Assembly (NCBI RefSeq): GCF_024166365.1 | Contig: NC_064826.1 | Span: forward strand, 62,389,001-62,453,000 | Reading direction: 5' to 3' | DNA length: 64,000 bases | Source: Elephas maximus indicus | Lineage: Eukaryota > Chordata > Mammalia > Proboscidea > Elephantidae | Notes under the pieces: generated by a model | What the model was told of the DNA's origin: nothing | Database searches by the model: none | The model's input: only the letters and a program-made list of their open reading frames with translations | In this document: positions 12,256 to 22,395 of the stretch, in pieces | Position numbering within the stretch: the first letter of the stretch is position 1 | Layout: each line of letters begins with the position of its first letter | Program-made: the position numbers and the translations under genes

Positions 12256-13110
12256 TATGTCTGGTAGCATGGTCATTACCATACTTTGGAAAGGTCCAGG
12301 CTTATTTTCCCAGATGGCTTAGTTTTCAGAGACATTGAACTGTATTAAATGACAACCTCTAACTCTTCCTAATTTACTAGTCCCTTGCTCGAGCATTTTC
12401 TTTATTTATAAGCTTCTCCTATATCCCTCTTAGTATTGCATTGGAAACTAGTAGAGACTGTGCTAACCAGGTATGACACCCTGAAATGACCCTACCGGTT
12501 AGGCCAGCACCTGAGAAAGCAGCATGTCTGTGTTCTCCTATAAGATTCTGGAAAAGAAAATCTGTCACTGTCTAATGCAACATAGCCTTGGAAAACCAAG
12601 CACACAGATAAGCGATAATGGCCTTTTGAAAAAGTGGTATTTTTTTTTCAGAATCTTCTTTTGAAAACACTCAGTTTTTTTCCCCCCCTCATGATTATTT
12701 TCTTTTTTCTGTCAGAAACTGTTTTGACAGCAGAGCCAGTCATACTGGTATTGATTTTGCTCGGAAAAAAAATATTGAATATGCTGTTTAATCTCCAGGG
12801 GAAAGAGAATCTTCCAAACTTAATAAAAATAATTTGTTTTCATCAACTTGATTTGGTTTGTTTTAGATACTGCAGGTGTACAAGGCTCTTTTGTACCTTG
12901 AGACTTTTTAAATAAGTCTTGGGAAATCTAGATCCTCTATTTCAACATATATTCTCAAGCACCATATGGAAATACTGTTCCTAGATATGTGTTTTTCTTG
13001 CTCTAGTGTATGCTAGTTTATGTGCCAAATTAAAATTAGCAGTTATTAAAGATATCCTTTACATTTCTGGAAAGCAGAGTCGATTTTCATATGAACTAAA
13101 GTAAATCTAA
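12256..13110. other. ANKIB1 intron, nothing assigned
   Basis: T-rich stretches around 12640-12720; a 93-codon open frame there shows no family resemblance. Confidence 0.4.
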
Positions 13111-13310
13111 GGATTCTTGGTGTCGCAATGGTTAAGCATTCCACTGCCAACTAGAAGGTTGGGGGTTTGAACCCACCCAGTGGCTCCATGGGAGAAAGAC
13201 TTGGCAATCTGCTTCCATGAAATTACAGACAAGAAAACCCTGTGGGGCAATTCTACTCAGTCATATGGGTTACTGTGAGTTGTAATTGACTCAACAACTA
13301 AAAATAACAA
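13111..13310 (+). mobile_element. AfroSINE, long form, diverged
   Basis: TTGGTGTCGCAATGGTTAAG to TTGACTCAACAACTA; internal block GGGAGAAAGACTTGGC retained. Many substitutions show it is old. Confidence 0.85.
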
Positions 13311-13596
13311 AGTGACTCTAATATATCCACGTTCATTTTTAATCAATCTGATATTTTTTGAATTATCTGTTAGGTTACCTCAGTTGCTAGGAAATCTATA
13401 AAAGCTGCTATAGGAAAGATTTCCCAAATGCCAGGTTATGGTAAGTCAGAAACTTAAGGAAATGAAATTATTCTTTCAGGGTAATTGGTGCATTCTTAAC
13501 ATGGTAAAATATTACCTGTTAGTTTGTAAGACTATACCTGAGTCAGTAGGTATGTCTTAACAAATTTTGCAGATAAGATCCTCATTTAAAATAACA

Positions 13597-13640
13597 CTGA
13601 CGATGATGATGATGATGATGACGACAACAGCAGCAGTGAT
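13597..13640. repeat. GAT/GAC/CAG trinucleotide run
   Basis: (GAT)n followed by GACGACAACAGCAGCAG; a simple repeat in an intron, apparently untranslated. Confidence 0.8.
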
Positions 13641-14044
13641 GGGTTTTTCTCACCGTAACAGATGCTTCGTCATTAATTGGAATCATTACTTTTGAGTTAC
13701 AAAATATTATCATATTGAATTAAAATTAAAAATTTATAAAGGCATTAAGCCCTTTGGAATGTTTAGCTTTTTATATAGCTGTAGAAGAGACTATAAAATT
13801 ACAAATGGTAAGTTTATGTTTTAATTATTTGAATCAAAAATTGCCAAATTCCAATGAAACAGAAAATTGAGATGAATCAAACTCTTAAAAGTGAATTATA
13901 ATATGAAGATTGCTGAAATGATAAATGTTTTGTTACCTGTATATTCATCACAAGTTTAAAAAATTGAAGGGAAAAAAAAGTAAATTATATTGTACTAGCC
14001 TTACTTGGGCATTCTAAAAGGTAAAGATAAAAGAATGTGACTTA

Positions 14045-14360
14045 AAAACAGTACTCCTCAAACTTCAAAAAGCAGAAGAGTCATGTGGGGATTTTGATAA
14101 AATGCAGATTCTTATCTGTAGGTCTTGTTGGGCCTGCTCTTCTGGACGTCTTTTTGTTGTTAGTGCCATTGAGTCATAGTTCTGACTCATAGTGACCCTG
14201 TAGGGTAAAGTAGAACTGCCCCACAGGGTTTCCAAGGAGTGGCTGGTGAATTTGAACTGCCAGCCTTTTGGTTAGCGGCCAAACTCTTAACCACTGCATC
14301 ACCAGGGCTCCTCTGCGTGCCTGACAAGCTCTAAAGTGATGGTGATGCAAGTGTTAGTGA
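14045..14360 (+). repeat. MER5-like MITE split by an AfroSINE
   Basis: The left part has GTACTCCTCAAACTTC and ATAAAATGCAGATTCTTAT; the right part has CTCTAAAGTGATGGTGATGC. A short-form AfroSINE in minus orientation sits at 14151-14312 between them. Confidence 0.6.
14151..14312 (-). mobile_element. AfroSINE, short form
   Basis: On + it runs from TGTTGTTAGTGCCATTGAGT to CACCAGGGCTCC; GGGTTTCCAAGGAG joins directly to TGGCTGGTG, so the internal block is absent. Confidence 0.9.
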
Positions 14361-14677
14361 GGAAAGAACCTAATGGACAAAATGTTTTATTGCTCTTAAG
14401 ACATACAAAACCATGTTATAAATGTTAGGTAATCTATTTGGAACTTTTTAAATGTGTAGGTGAATGTACTGATTTAAAAAAAAACAACTGGTCTGGTAGA
14501 ATCCAGCTTTGGAATCACATCTTCAATTCCTCTGTTGAGATGCTTCATCTCTGAGTAGTCACTGTGCCCTAGTTTTCTCAGCTTTAAAATTGGAAGAGTA
14601 TATCCCACCAATCTTTTTTCACCTTGATGTTGATGAAGAATATTTTTAAATTGTGTTTTCTATGTTTTCCTCTTCAG

Positions 14678-14766
14678 GGAGTGCCTTGGTGAAGCGCATG
14701 AACCTTGTGACTGCCAAACGTGGAAAAATTGGCTACAAAAAATAACTGAAATGAAACCAGAAGAAC
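14678..14766 (+). CDS. ANKIB1: ANKIB1 exon: IBR domain, second half
   Basis: The acceptor is CCTCTTCAG and the donor GTAAGA. It completes the Trp codon and reads [15 protein letters not shown], the last IBR zinc cluster, followed by a helical linker. It ends with one base of a Leu codon. An 89-nt exon in the middle of a 7.2 kb plus 4 kb intron pair that is rich in AfroSINEs. Confidence 0.95.
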
Positions 14767-14788
14767 GTAAGAGGAATTTTAGATAGCT

Positions 14789-14824
14789 ATGCTACGTATT
14801 TTCTAATGCTACGTATTTTCTAAT
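14789..14824. repeat. 17-nt perfect tandem duplication
   Basis: ATGCTACGTATTTTCTA is present twice head to tail, 23 nt past the donor of the IBR exon. Confidence 0.9.
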
Positions 14825-15788
14825 GATATTCAAAAGATAACGTGGTCACATTCATTACAGTCTTCATTTTAATATTCTTCTAAATGCTATATAAGAAGGA
14901 AGAAGTATAAGAAAGTATGCTTACATCGGTTCAAAGAATTAATTCCATGAAAAGATTCAGATGGTGTTTTTAAGCTCTGAAATGGCCTCTGTTGTGTCTA
15001 ATCAGAACAAGAAGCAGAAATGACTGTATTTACTATAAAATGATGGTTAATTTATAAAATTTTCAGACCAATTTTTTCATAGTACATAATGATCAATTAA
15101 TTGTTGAATTCAAATTCTTTTTAAGAATTTAGTCCTTAAAAGAATTATGTTTTTACTTGCATACATAGATGCTACTAATAGCTGTTAGATTCTGTTATAC
15201 TCTAATACTTGATTAAATGAAGTTAATACTTCTTATAAAAATACTAGGTTCTTAAGGCTAAGAAAATAAGTCAGTATGTAATGAACATGAACTAAAGTAA
15301 AGGAAAGCGTTTGAAAGTTAGTAGGGGTGAGAGAGACTCACCAGGTAGATTGAAGAGAGAGAAGGTGTTGCAGGTATGAAGAACAGTGTGTGCAAGGGGA
15401 CAGATGTATGAAATAAGAATGTTTAGAGAACTGAAAGTGAAGGCATTGTCCAGAACAAGCTTTTATTGTAGTAGTAGCTATTTCCTGAATGCAGTTTACT
15501 TCATGCAGTCCACTAGAACTACAGTACAGTTCACTAGAAGACAGTTAGGAACTAGCCTTCTCACCAAGGATAGGAGGAAAAGACTGTTATGTTGCAGGCC
15601 ACACAGCTGCTTTGTTTTAATGACTTTGTGCTTTATTTATTACAACAATGAACAATAAAGTTCACAAGAACATGTTAGAGCCTCTGAGCTAAAAATAACG
15701 ATGCTGAAGGGAGGAAAAAAGCTACTACTTTTAAACAAAAATCAAATGTTTTAAATCTGAAATGTATTTAGTGATTAGGTTTTATGTC
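14825..15788. other. ANKIB1 intron, mostly unassigned
   Basis: 15295-15430 resembles the purine-rich repeat at 1355; the rest shows nothing. Confidence 0.4.
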
Positions 15789-15992
15789 AGTAAAACCCAC
15801 TGTGGTCAAGTGGATTCCGACTTTTAAGAGCAACCCTGCAGGGCAGAATAGAACTGCTCCATAGAATTTCCATGGCTGTAAATCTTAACGGAAGCAGCAT
15901 GCCACATCTTTCTCAGAGAGGCTACTGGGTTCAAACTGTCGACCTTTTGGTTAGCAGCTGAGCACTTTAACCACTGTGCCTCCAGGGCTTCT
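15789..15992 (-). mobile_element. AfroSINE, long form, abutting a 5S pseudogene
   Basis: Complete copy on the minus strand, head CCCTGGAGGCACAGTGG, internal block present, tail at TAAAACCCACTGTGG on +. Its 5' end is 4-6 nt from the 3' end of the 5S-like sequence, on the same strand, with no A-tail between. Confidence 0.9.
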
Positions 15993-15996
15993 TCAT

Positions 15997-16112
15997 AAAG
16001 CCTACAGCACTTGGTATTCCCAGGTAGTCGCCCATCAAAGTACTAACCAGGCCTGACCCTGCCTAGCTTCCGAGATCAGATGAGATCAGGTCAGGGTGGC
16101 GTGACCATAGCT
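15997..16112 (-). pseudogene. 5S rRNA pseudogene
   Basis: The minus strand matches vertebrate 5S rRNA over almost its whole length (116 of about 121 nt): CTCATCTGATCTCGGAAGCT, GCCTGGTTAGTACTTTGATG, GGGAATACC and the end GCTGTAGGCTTT. A gap of about 5 nt lies near 16091 and there are about ten substitutions, including in the internal promoter. Not a working gene. Confidence 0.93.
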
Positions 16113-16204
16113 TAGGGAAATACTTTTTATAAACAGTATTAGACTGAGTGACAAAACAGTCATTTATTTCTATAATTACTAGCTTGACCTTACTAGTCCA
16201 TACT

Positions 16205-16620
16205 AGTTTTGTAGGACTGCCATAACAAAATACCACAAATAGGGTGGCTTATAAGGACAGAAATTATATTTCGGAAGGCTAATAGTTGGAACTCAGGGTA
16301 TCTGTAGGGCCACGTTCTCTGAAAGCTTTAGGGGATGATCATTTCTTGGGGCTTCTGGTAGCCCCAAGCATTCCTTGGCTTGCAGCTGCAGTATAACCGC
16401 TTTGTCCGTTGGCCCTCCTTCCTTTGTCTCTCTGTGTCTTTGCTTTTATGAGAACATCACTCCAATTGACTTAGGACACTCACTAGCCCAGATGGCTTCA
16501 TGTTAATTTAACTGATAGCATCTTCAAAGATCCTGTTTCTAAACAAGGTTATATTCGTAGGCACCAGGGTTTAGGACTTCAGCATATCTTTTGGGGGGAC
16601 ACAATTCAATCTATAATGTA
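16205..16620 (-). mobile_element. MLT1-like MaLR LTR
   Basis: On + it reads GACTGCCATAACAAAATACC at the left and TTTTGGGGGGACACAATTCA at the right, the reverse of the MLT1 LTR order. Confidence 0.7.
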
Positions 16621-17749
16621 GCCATAAGCATAGTAAGTTCCTTCTGAAGCTCCTTTTCTTCACTAAATTATCCGCCCATTCTCCCAGCCAATACTCTAAT
16701 CAAACCGTCTTCCACAGGGTGAGTTTAGAATTGGAGTTGAATCAGTCCTCTGCTGCTGTTGTTTCTCTTTGCTACTAAAAGCTAGTGCTTTACAGGACAG
16801 CAGAAGCTGCTGATCCATTGTTGATACAGGCACTCCTGGTTCCTTGTAATAAGACAGCCCCAGACCTGTACTGCTAGTTCCATCAAAGGACTGCTCTTAA
16901 TGCTCAGCCCTCCCAATTCATATAGAGCCACTTCCCAGGGGCCAGTCAACCCAAACCTTTGTCTTCCTTCGTTCTCCATGGACTTATATCTGGGGGTTGA
17001 CAACTTTTCCTTCTAAACTTCAAAACTCAAAGGGTCTGATTTCTCCCCTGCTTTTGCACAGTGGAGTTAACCCCGTAATCCCTCTTTTGAGAGTGTCTGC
17101 ATGCAGTCAGGGCCTTAATTGGATGAGCCACTGTCAGTGATTCCAAAGTGATTTTCTGACATTTTCAGTAAAGAAAAGGCAGGGCTCCTCAGTAAGTTAG
17201 AGCTAGAAAGAAAACAAAACTAACTTCATTATGGGCATTCTTACAGGAAAAAATAATTGTTTAATTATGCATCTGGAGTTCTCTCCAGCCCTCAAGTTCC
17301 TTTTTCCATTAATAAGTTTGTAGAATATAAAATGTAAAATCTAGAATGTTTAAGAAACATGGCCTGTGGCCCTTAGACACCCTTCCAACTTGGAACTGAA
17401 GCCATTCCTGGAGATCACCTTTCATCCAAATAATAGACAGGCCTACAAAGTAAACAGTAACACCGATGATGAAAGTGCTTCTTAGAACAGTCATCTATAT
17501 GAGACCTACATAAGGGCAATATCTGCTCAGAAGCAAAGATGGGAAGACAAGAAGGAGCAGGAAAACCAGATGAATGGAAGCGGGAAACTCAGGGTGGTAA
17601 TGGGAAGAGTGCTGACATATTGAGGGGATTGCAGCCAATGTCATGGAACAGTTTGTGTATGAAGTATTGAATGGCAAACTAATTTGCTCTGTAAACATTC
17701 ACCTAAAGCACAACTTTAAAAAATGTGCATTCATGAGAAATTTGAAAAA
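16621..17749. other. ANKIB1 intron, nothing assigned
   Basis: No gene or named repeat recognised. Confidence 0.4.
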
Positions 17750-18240
17750 AAAGATGGCATTTCTTAAGATTGCAGATCTGAAATTATAGTAGAATAAGCT
17801 GAGTTTAAGATGACAAAGAGTTCAAGGTTGGTGTGGGGATAGAGATAGAGGATGGGAGAAGTTTGAGGGTAAACAAGAGCCACATCATGAAGGGCTTTGT
17901 AGTCTTTGCTAAAGGAATTTGATTTTAACTTGTAGGCAGTGGGGAGCAATTAAAAGATTTTAAGCAGGTTTTTAAGAAGATCACTGTCAGCCAGTGTATC
18001 GTAGATGGATAGGAAAAAGCTGGAGAGAGAGGTTGACTTTCCATATTTGAATAGCCTAGACGAGAAGTGTGGCAGACTCAAGCTAAAGCAGTAAGAACTG
18101 GGAAAGAGGAGGGTGTCCAAGATAACACGCTTCTTTGATTGACTCTGGGTTAAAGACGACATCATTTACCAAGAGAGGGAATGGAGAGAGGAGCAGATTT
18201 GGGCGAAATGATTAGTTTAGTTTTAGGCAAGTCTCATTAG
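17750..18240 (+). repeat. Ancient purine-rich interspersed repeat
   Basis: Contains CATGAAGGGCTTTGTAGTC and GGCAGTGGGGAGCAATT, the same family as 53890-54660. Family name not assigned. Confidence 0.5.
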
Positions 18241-18728
18241 ATTCATTTTAAGTTTATTTGAAATAATCATGTATGAAAAAGATACTGATACTTCAATGCA
18301 ATTTTCAATCTTTTTGCTATGATTGGGAGTTTCATCATTTGTTGCAACTGACCTATTAAAGAAATTATTTTCTGAAGTAATAATTCTATAATTTTCTTTA
18401 ATGCAGTATTTTCACAGAAAGTAACATACTGCTTTTATATATATCTATATATATATATTTTTCTCTCAGTTTATTTGGACACACAGCTAGGAAGAAATCT
18501 CTTTTAAACCAAGTTTCATAAGTAGGACTTTTGGAATATAGTTCCTTACCCTACAATTACGCTATTCAAAATGAAGCAGTTTAAAAATGTTACCATAGAT
18601 CTTAATAGGAAAATAAGTATATGACTAAAATTGAGTGGCAATGTACAAAGAAAAGTATGGGATTTTTTTCCCCTCTGAAGTTGTACACTAAACCATTTAT
18701 TTTTGTGTTTGTGTTTAATATCTCAAAG

Positions 18729-18859
18729 TTGTGGGAGTTAGTGAAGCTTATGAGGATGCTGCCAATTGTCTCTGGTTATTAACTAACTCCAAGCCTTGTG
18801 CTAACTGTAAGTCTCCAATACAGAAGAATGAGGGCTGCAATCACATGCAGTGTGCTAAG
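18729..18859 (+). CDS. ANKIB1: ANKIB1 exon: RING2 with catalytic cysteine
   Basis: The acceptor is ATCTCAAAG and the donor GTAAGA. The end of the exon reads [19 protein letters not shown]. By alignment with the RBR RING2 (Parkin C431 type), the Cys in EGCNHM (residue 170 of the visible fragment) is the ubiquitin-accepting catalytic residue and is present. The flanking cysteines C157, C160 and C175 are zinc ligands. The helix before it ([15 protein letters not shown]) is typical of the RBR linker. Confidence 0.95.
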
Positions 18860-19192
18860 GTAAGAAGTCAGAGGATTTTGCATGCTTTAAGGTTGAAATT
18901 TTAATTTAGTTTGATTGTTCATCCAAAGGAGAAATGTTATAAGTGTAAAATCTTGTTGAGTTTCAGATGAGTTCTAGTAGATTGCATTCTATGTTCTTCG
19001 TTGAGTGACGTGTTGATTTCTTACTAAATTTTAATAGTCACAGAGAGTGTTAAAAGTAAGGGTGGGAAGAAGATCCAGGAATGCCTGAATCTTCCCCTGC
19101 CTGTCACCTCCCATAGTGAGGGTCCTAAAAGAAGTGTATATATACACATAATAATAGCAAATGATAAAGTGCTACTTTGTATTAGCTGTTGT

Positions 19193-22100
19193 TGTGGATT
19201 GACTTGTGTCCCCAAAAATATGTGTTGTAAATCCTAACTTCTGTGCCTGTGGTTATAATCCCGTTTGGAAATGGTTATCTTTGTTACGTTAATGAGATAG
19301 GATTTGTGTAGGGTGTGTCTTAAATCAATCTCTTTTGAGGTATAAAAGATTAAACAAGCAAGCCAGGGAAGCAGAGATGAGGGAAGATTGATGCCAAGTC
19401 ACGTGGAGATCTCCAAGGAACCAGGAAACATAAGATGAAGAGACAAGGACCTTCCTCTAGAGCTGACAGAGAATGCCTTCTCCTAGAGCCAGCACCCAGA
19501 ATTCAGACTTCTAGCCTACTAAGCTATGAGAAAATAAATTTGTTTGTTAAATCCATCCAGTAGTGGTATTTCTGTTACAGGAGCACTAGATAACTAAACC
19601 AGAATTTGGTACTGGAGGAGTTGGACACTGCTCTAACAGATATCTAAAATGTAGAAGTGGTATGGAATCGGGTAATCAGTAGAGGCTAGAAGAGTTTTAA
19701 GGTGCCTAGTAGTAAAAACTTAGATTGCCTTGAAGAGACTGGTAGAATTATGGATCTCAAAGGAAATTCTGGTGAAGGCTCAGAAGGAAGTGAGGAGAGC
19801 TTTAGAGAATGTCTCTGTCATCTTAGAGAATACCTATGGCACCAGCAACAGAATGTTGCTAGAAATGTGGATGTTAAATGTGCTTCTGGTGAGGCTTTAA
19901 AAAAAAAAAAAAAAAAAGGAACGAGATTGGATGATGGAAGAAAGACGATGCTTTTTATGTAGTGGCAAAGAACTTGTCTGAATTAGGTTCATATGTTTGG
20001 TGGAAGTGTTACCAATTGCCAATCTGACACAAAGGGTCCTTGTCTTTTCCCGAGTAAGAATACAGGTGAAGGACAAACTTTATCTTCAGCAAGCTTTATT
20101 TTGCTTGAGTCAAGCAAAAGGAGTCAGCGGGGATCTAAGCCTCTCCAAAAGACTGACTCAAGAAGGGAAGGAAGGCTAGGGCTTATATGGGTTCGGTGGA
20201 GACAATAGAGTAATGATTGTTTAATGGGCTTCTTTCAAGGGGTGGGTGCGTCTTAGAATGGCTCTGCATGTTAATTAGGTTGCACTTGCATCTGGAATCC
20301 AGGATGGCACCTGCAGATATTCAAGATGGAGTTCTCTCTGCAGCCCTTGGCATCACTTATGGGATATAGCACAAGCACACTGATCTTTGGCACTACATCA
20401 CCATCTTCAGGGGCTAAGGAAGGTTAGACAGCAGTCACACTTTGTTCTTCCGTGCATATGGGAGCCTGTAAAGGGGGAACGGACTAGAAAAACACTAAGA
20501 AGGAGATAGTAATTCCCTGTTGTTTCAGCCTTATCTCATGTTGACAGGGTGTGGTTCCTGTTTACCCAGCTTCTAGATGGTAATCTTTTAACAGCTGTTT
20601 TGTTCTGCCAGCACAGTTAACCCTGTCTGTCTCAGAAGGTAGAACTTGTGAGTGATGAACTTGGATATTTAGCTGAAGAGATTTCTAAGCAAGATCTTAA
20701 AAGGGCTGCATGGTTTCTCTTTGCCAATTATAGTTAAATACACGAGTCAAGAGATGAACTGTGTAAAATGTAAACAAAACGAAGATCTGGAAAATTTTCT
20801 TGCACAAACTAAGGACACATGTCCTAGAATTTTCACCAAGCCTTGGCTACACTATCTTTTGTTAATGAAATTAAGCCTGTGACTGATGGATCTAACCATT
20901 TACCACAGCAGAAAACCCATCAGCTTAGACTGTAGGGGACAAGGAAAGAATGAAAAGGAAGAACACTGCCTCTTGGAATTCTATAGGTGAGAAATAGGCT
21001 AATGGCACCACATCTGTTGTCCTCAAAGAAAAGAAAAGGACGGCTATTCTGGAGCAGCTCGAAGATGAGCAGAACTGTTGGAAGGAGCACAGGATGCAGG
21101 GCCTTCTCAGTTTCAAAGGTGGGGTTGCAGCCTCCTAGCTTTCAAAGAGTCGGATCTTCGCCAACTCAGTTGCAGAGTTTGGGGCTGCCGTTAAGGTGTG
21201 CCGGGGGATGGGGCCGTCACCCAAAGCTGAGGGGGCAGGGCTGCTGTGCCCAAGGGGCAGAAGAATAGGGCCTGCTGGGGCCCAGGGGCTGGTGGGGTCA
21301 GCACTCAGATGGACTAGAAGAATGGGGCTGCCCAAAGCCAAGGGAGCACAGTTGCTGTCCTACTGGGCCTGGAAGGCTGAGCTAAAGCCCAGGCTGAGGG
21401 GCCTCCACCCAGAAGGCAGAGAGCGTGGCCAACAACCAATCTGGAGGGCAGGACCATTGCCTAGATGGTCTCAGAGGAAAAAAAAAAAAAGAGAGGATTA
21501 TATTCAAGCCTTGAGAGCTAATGTAAATTGTTCTGCTGGGTTTTGGACTTGACGTGTACCTTGCATCCGTTCTTTCCCTCCAGTTTCTCACATTTCTGAT
21601 GGAAATGTCTGCCTTGTACCTGTTCCACCATTGTACTTAGAAAATAAATAACTTGTAGTCTGGATTTCACAGGTTCACAGGATGGAATATGCCTAAAGTC
21701 TCACCCATATTTGATTTCAGTGATTCAGAAGATGAGATTTTGGACTTGGAGTTGATTTAAGAGTTTGGAGATGGTGTGAGTGATAGAGTAAATGTGTTCT
21801 GCATGTGGCAAGGACATAAATTTTGGGAGGCTAAAGGGTGGAGTGTTATAGATTGAACTGTGTTGTAAGTATGTGTTGTAAATCCTAACCTCTATGCCTG
21901 TGTTTATAATCCTATTTGGAAATGGGTTGTCTTTGTTATGTTAATGAGACAGGGCTAGCATAGGATGTGTCTTAAGTCAGTTTCTTTTAAGATATAAAAG
22001 ATTAAGCAAGCAAGGAAAGCAGAGATGGAGGAAGATTGATGCCAAGCCACATGGAGATCTCTTAGGAACCAGGAAACAGAAGCTGAAGAGACAAGGACTG

Positions 22101-22240
22101 TTCCTCAGAGCTGAGAGAGAAAGAAAGAAAGCCTTCCTATAGAACCAGCACCCTGAATTTGGACTTCTAACCTCCTAAACTGTGGGCAAATAAATTTCTG
22201 TTTGTTAAAGCCATCTACCTGTGGTATTTCTGTTATACCA
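19193..22240 (+). mobile_element. MaLR-type LTR retrotransposon with both LTRs
   Basis: The LTRs at 19193-19600 and 21848-22240 are similar and co-oriented (both with ATGTGTTGTAAATCCTAAC and a GCAAATAAATTT/GAAAATAAATTT poly(A) site). Right after the 5' LTR is CAGAATTTGGTACTGGAGG, the usual start of a MaLR internal region. The internal part has no gag or pol coding frames. An ERV LTR is inserted at 20007, and an AfroSINE cuts the end of the 3' LTR. Confidence 0.75.
20007..20634 (-). mobile_element. Solo LTR of a gammaretrovirus-like ERV
   Basis: On the minus strand it begins TGAGACAGACAGGG, has CCATATAAGCCCTAG (TATA region) and CAAAATAAAGCTTGCTG (poly(A) signal), and ends GGTAACA. A 4-nt duplication GAAG on + flanks it at 20003-20006 and 20635-20638. 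TG...CA ends and a 4-nt duplication fit class I (gamma-like) ERVs. No viral genes remain. Confidence 0.8.
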
Positions 22241-22395
22241 AACCCATTGCCATCGAGTCGATTCTGACTCAAAGTGACCCTATAGGGCAGAGTGGAAGTG
22301 CCCCATAGAGTTTCCAAGGAGCGCCTGGTGGATTTGAACTGCCAATTTTGATTAGCAGCCATAGCTCTAAACCACCACACCACCAGGGTTTCCAA
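22241..22395 (-). mobile_element. AfroSINE, short form
   Basis: Tail CCAAACCCATTGCCATCGAG at the left on +, head ACCACCAGGGTTTCC at the right. The internal block is absent. Confidence 0.9.

Noticed and set aside
15997..16112. Functional 5S rRNA gene
   Set aside because: About ten substitutions and a 5-nt gap, no downstream T-run terminator on the minus strand, and a SINE directly at its 3' end.
21196..21591. Overlapping GC-rich open frames of 69-118 codons on both strands
   Set aside because: They sit in the non-coding interior of the MaLR element and have low-complexity composition.
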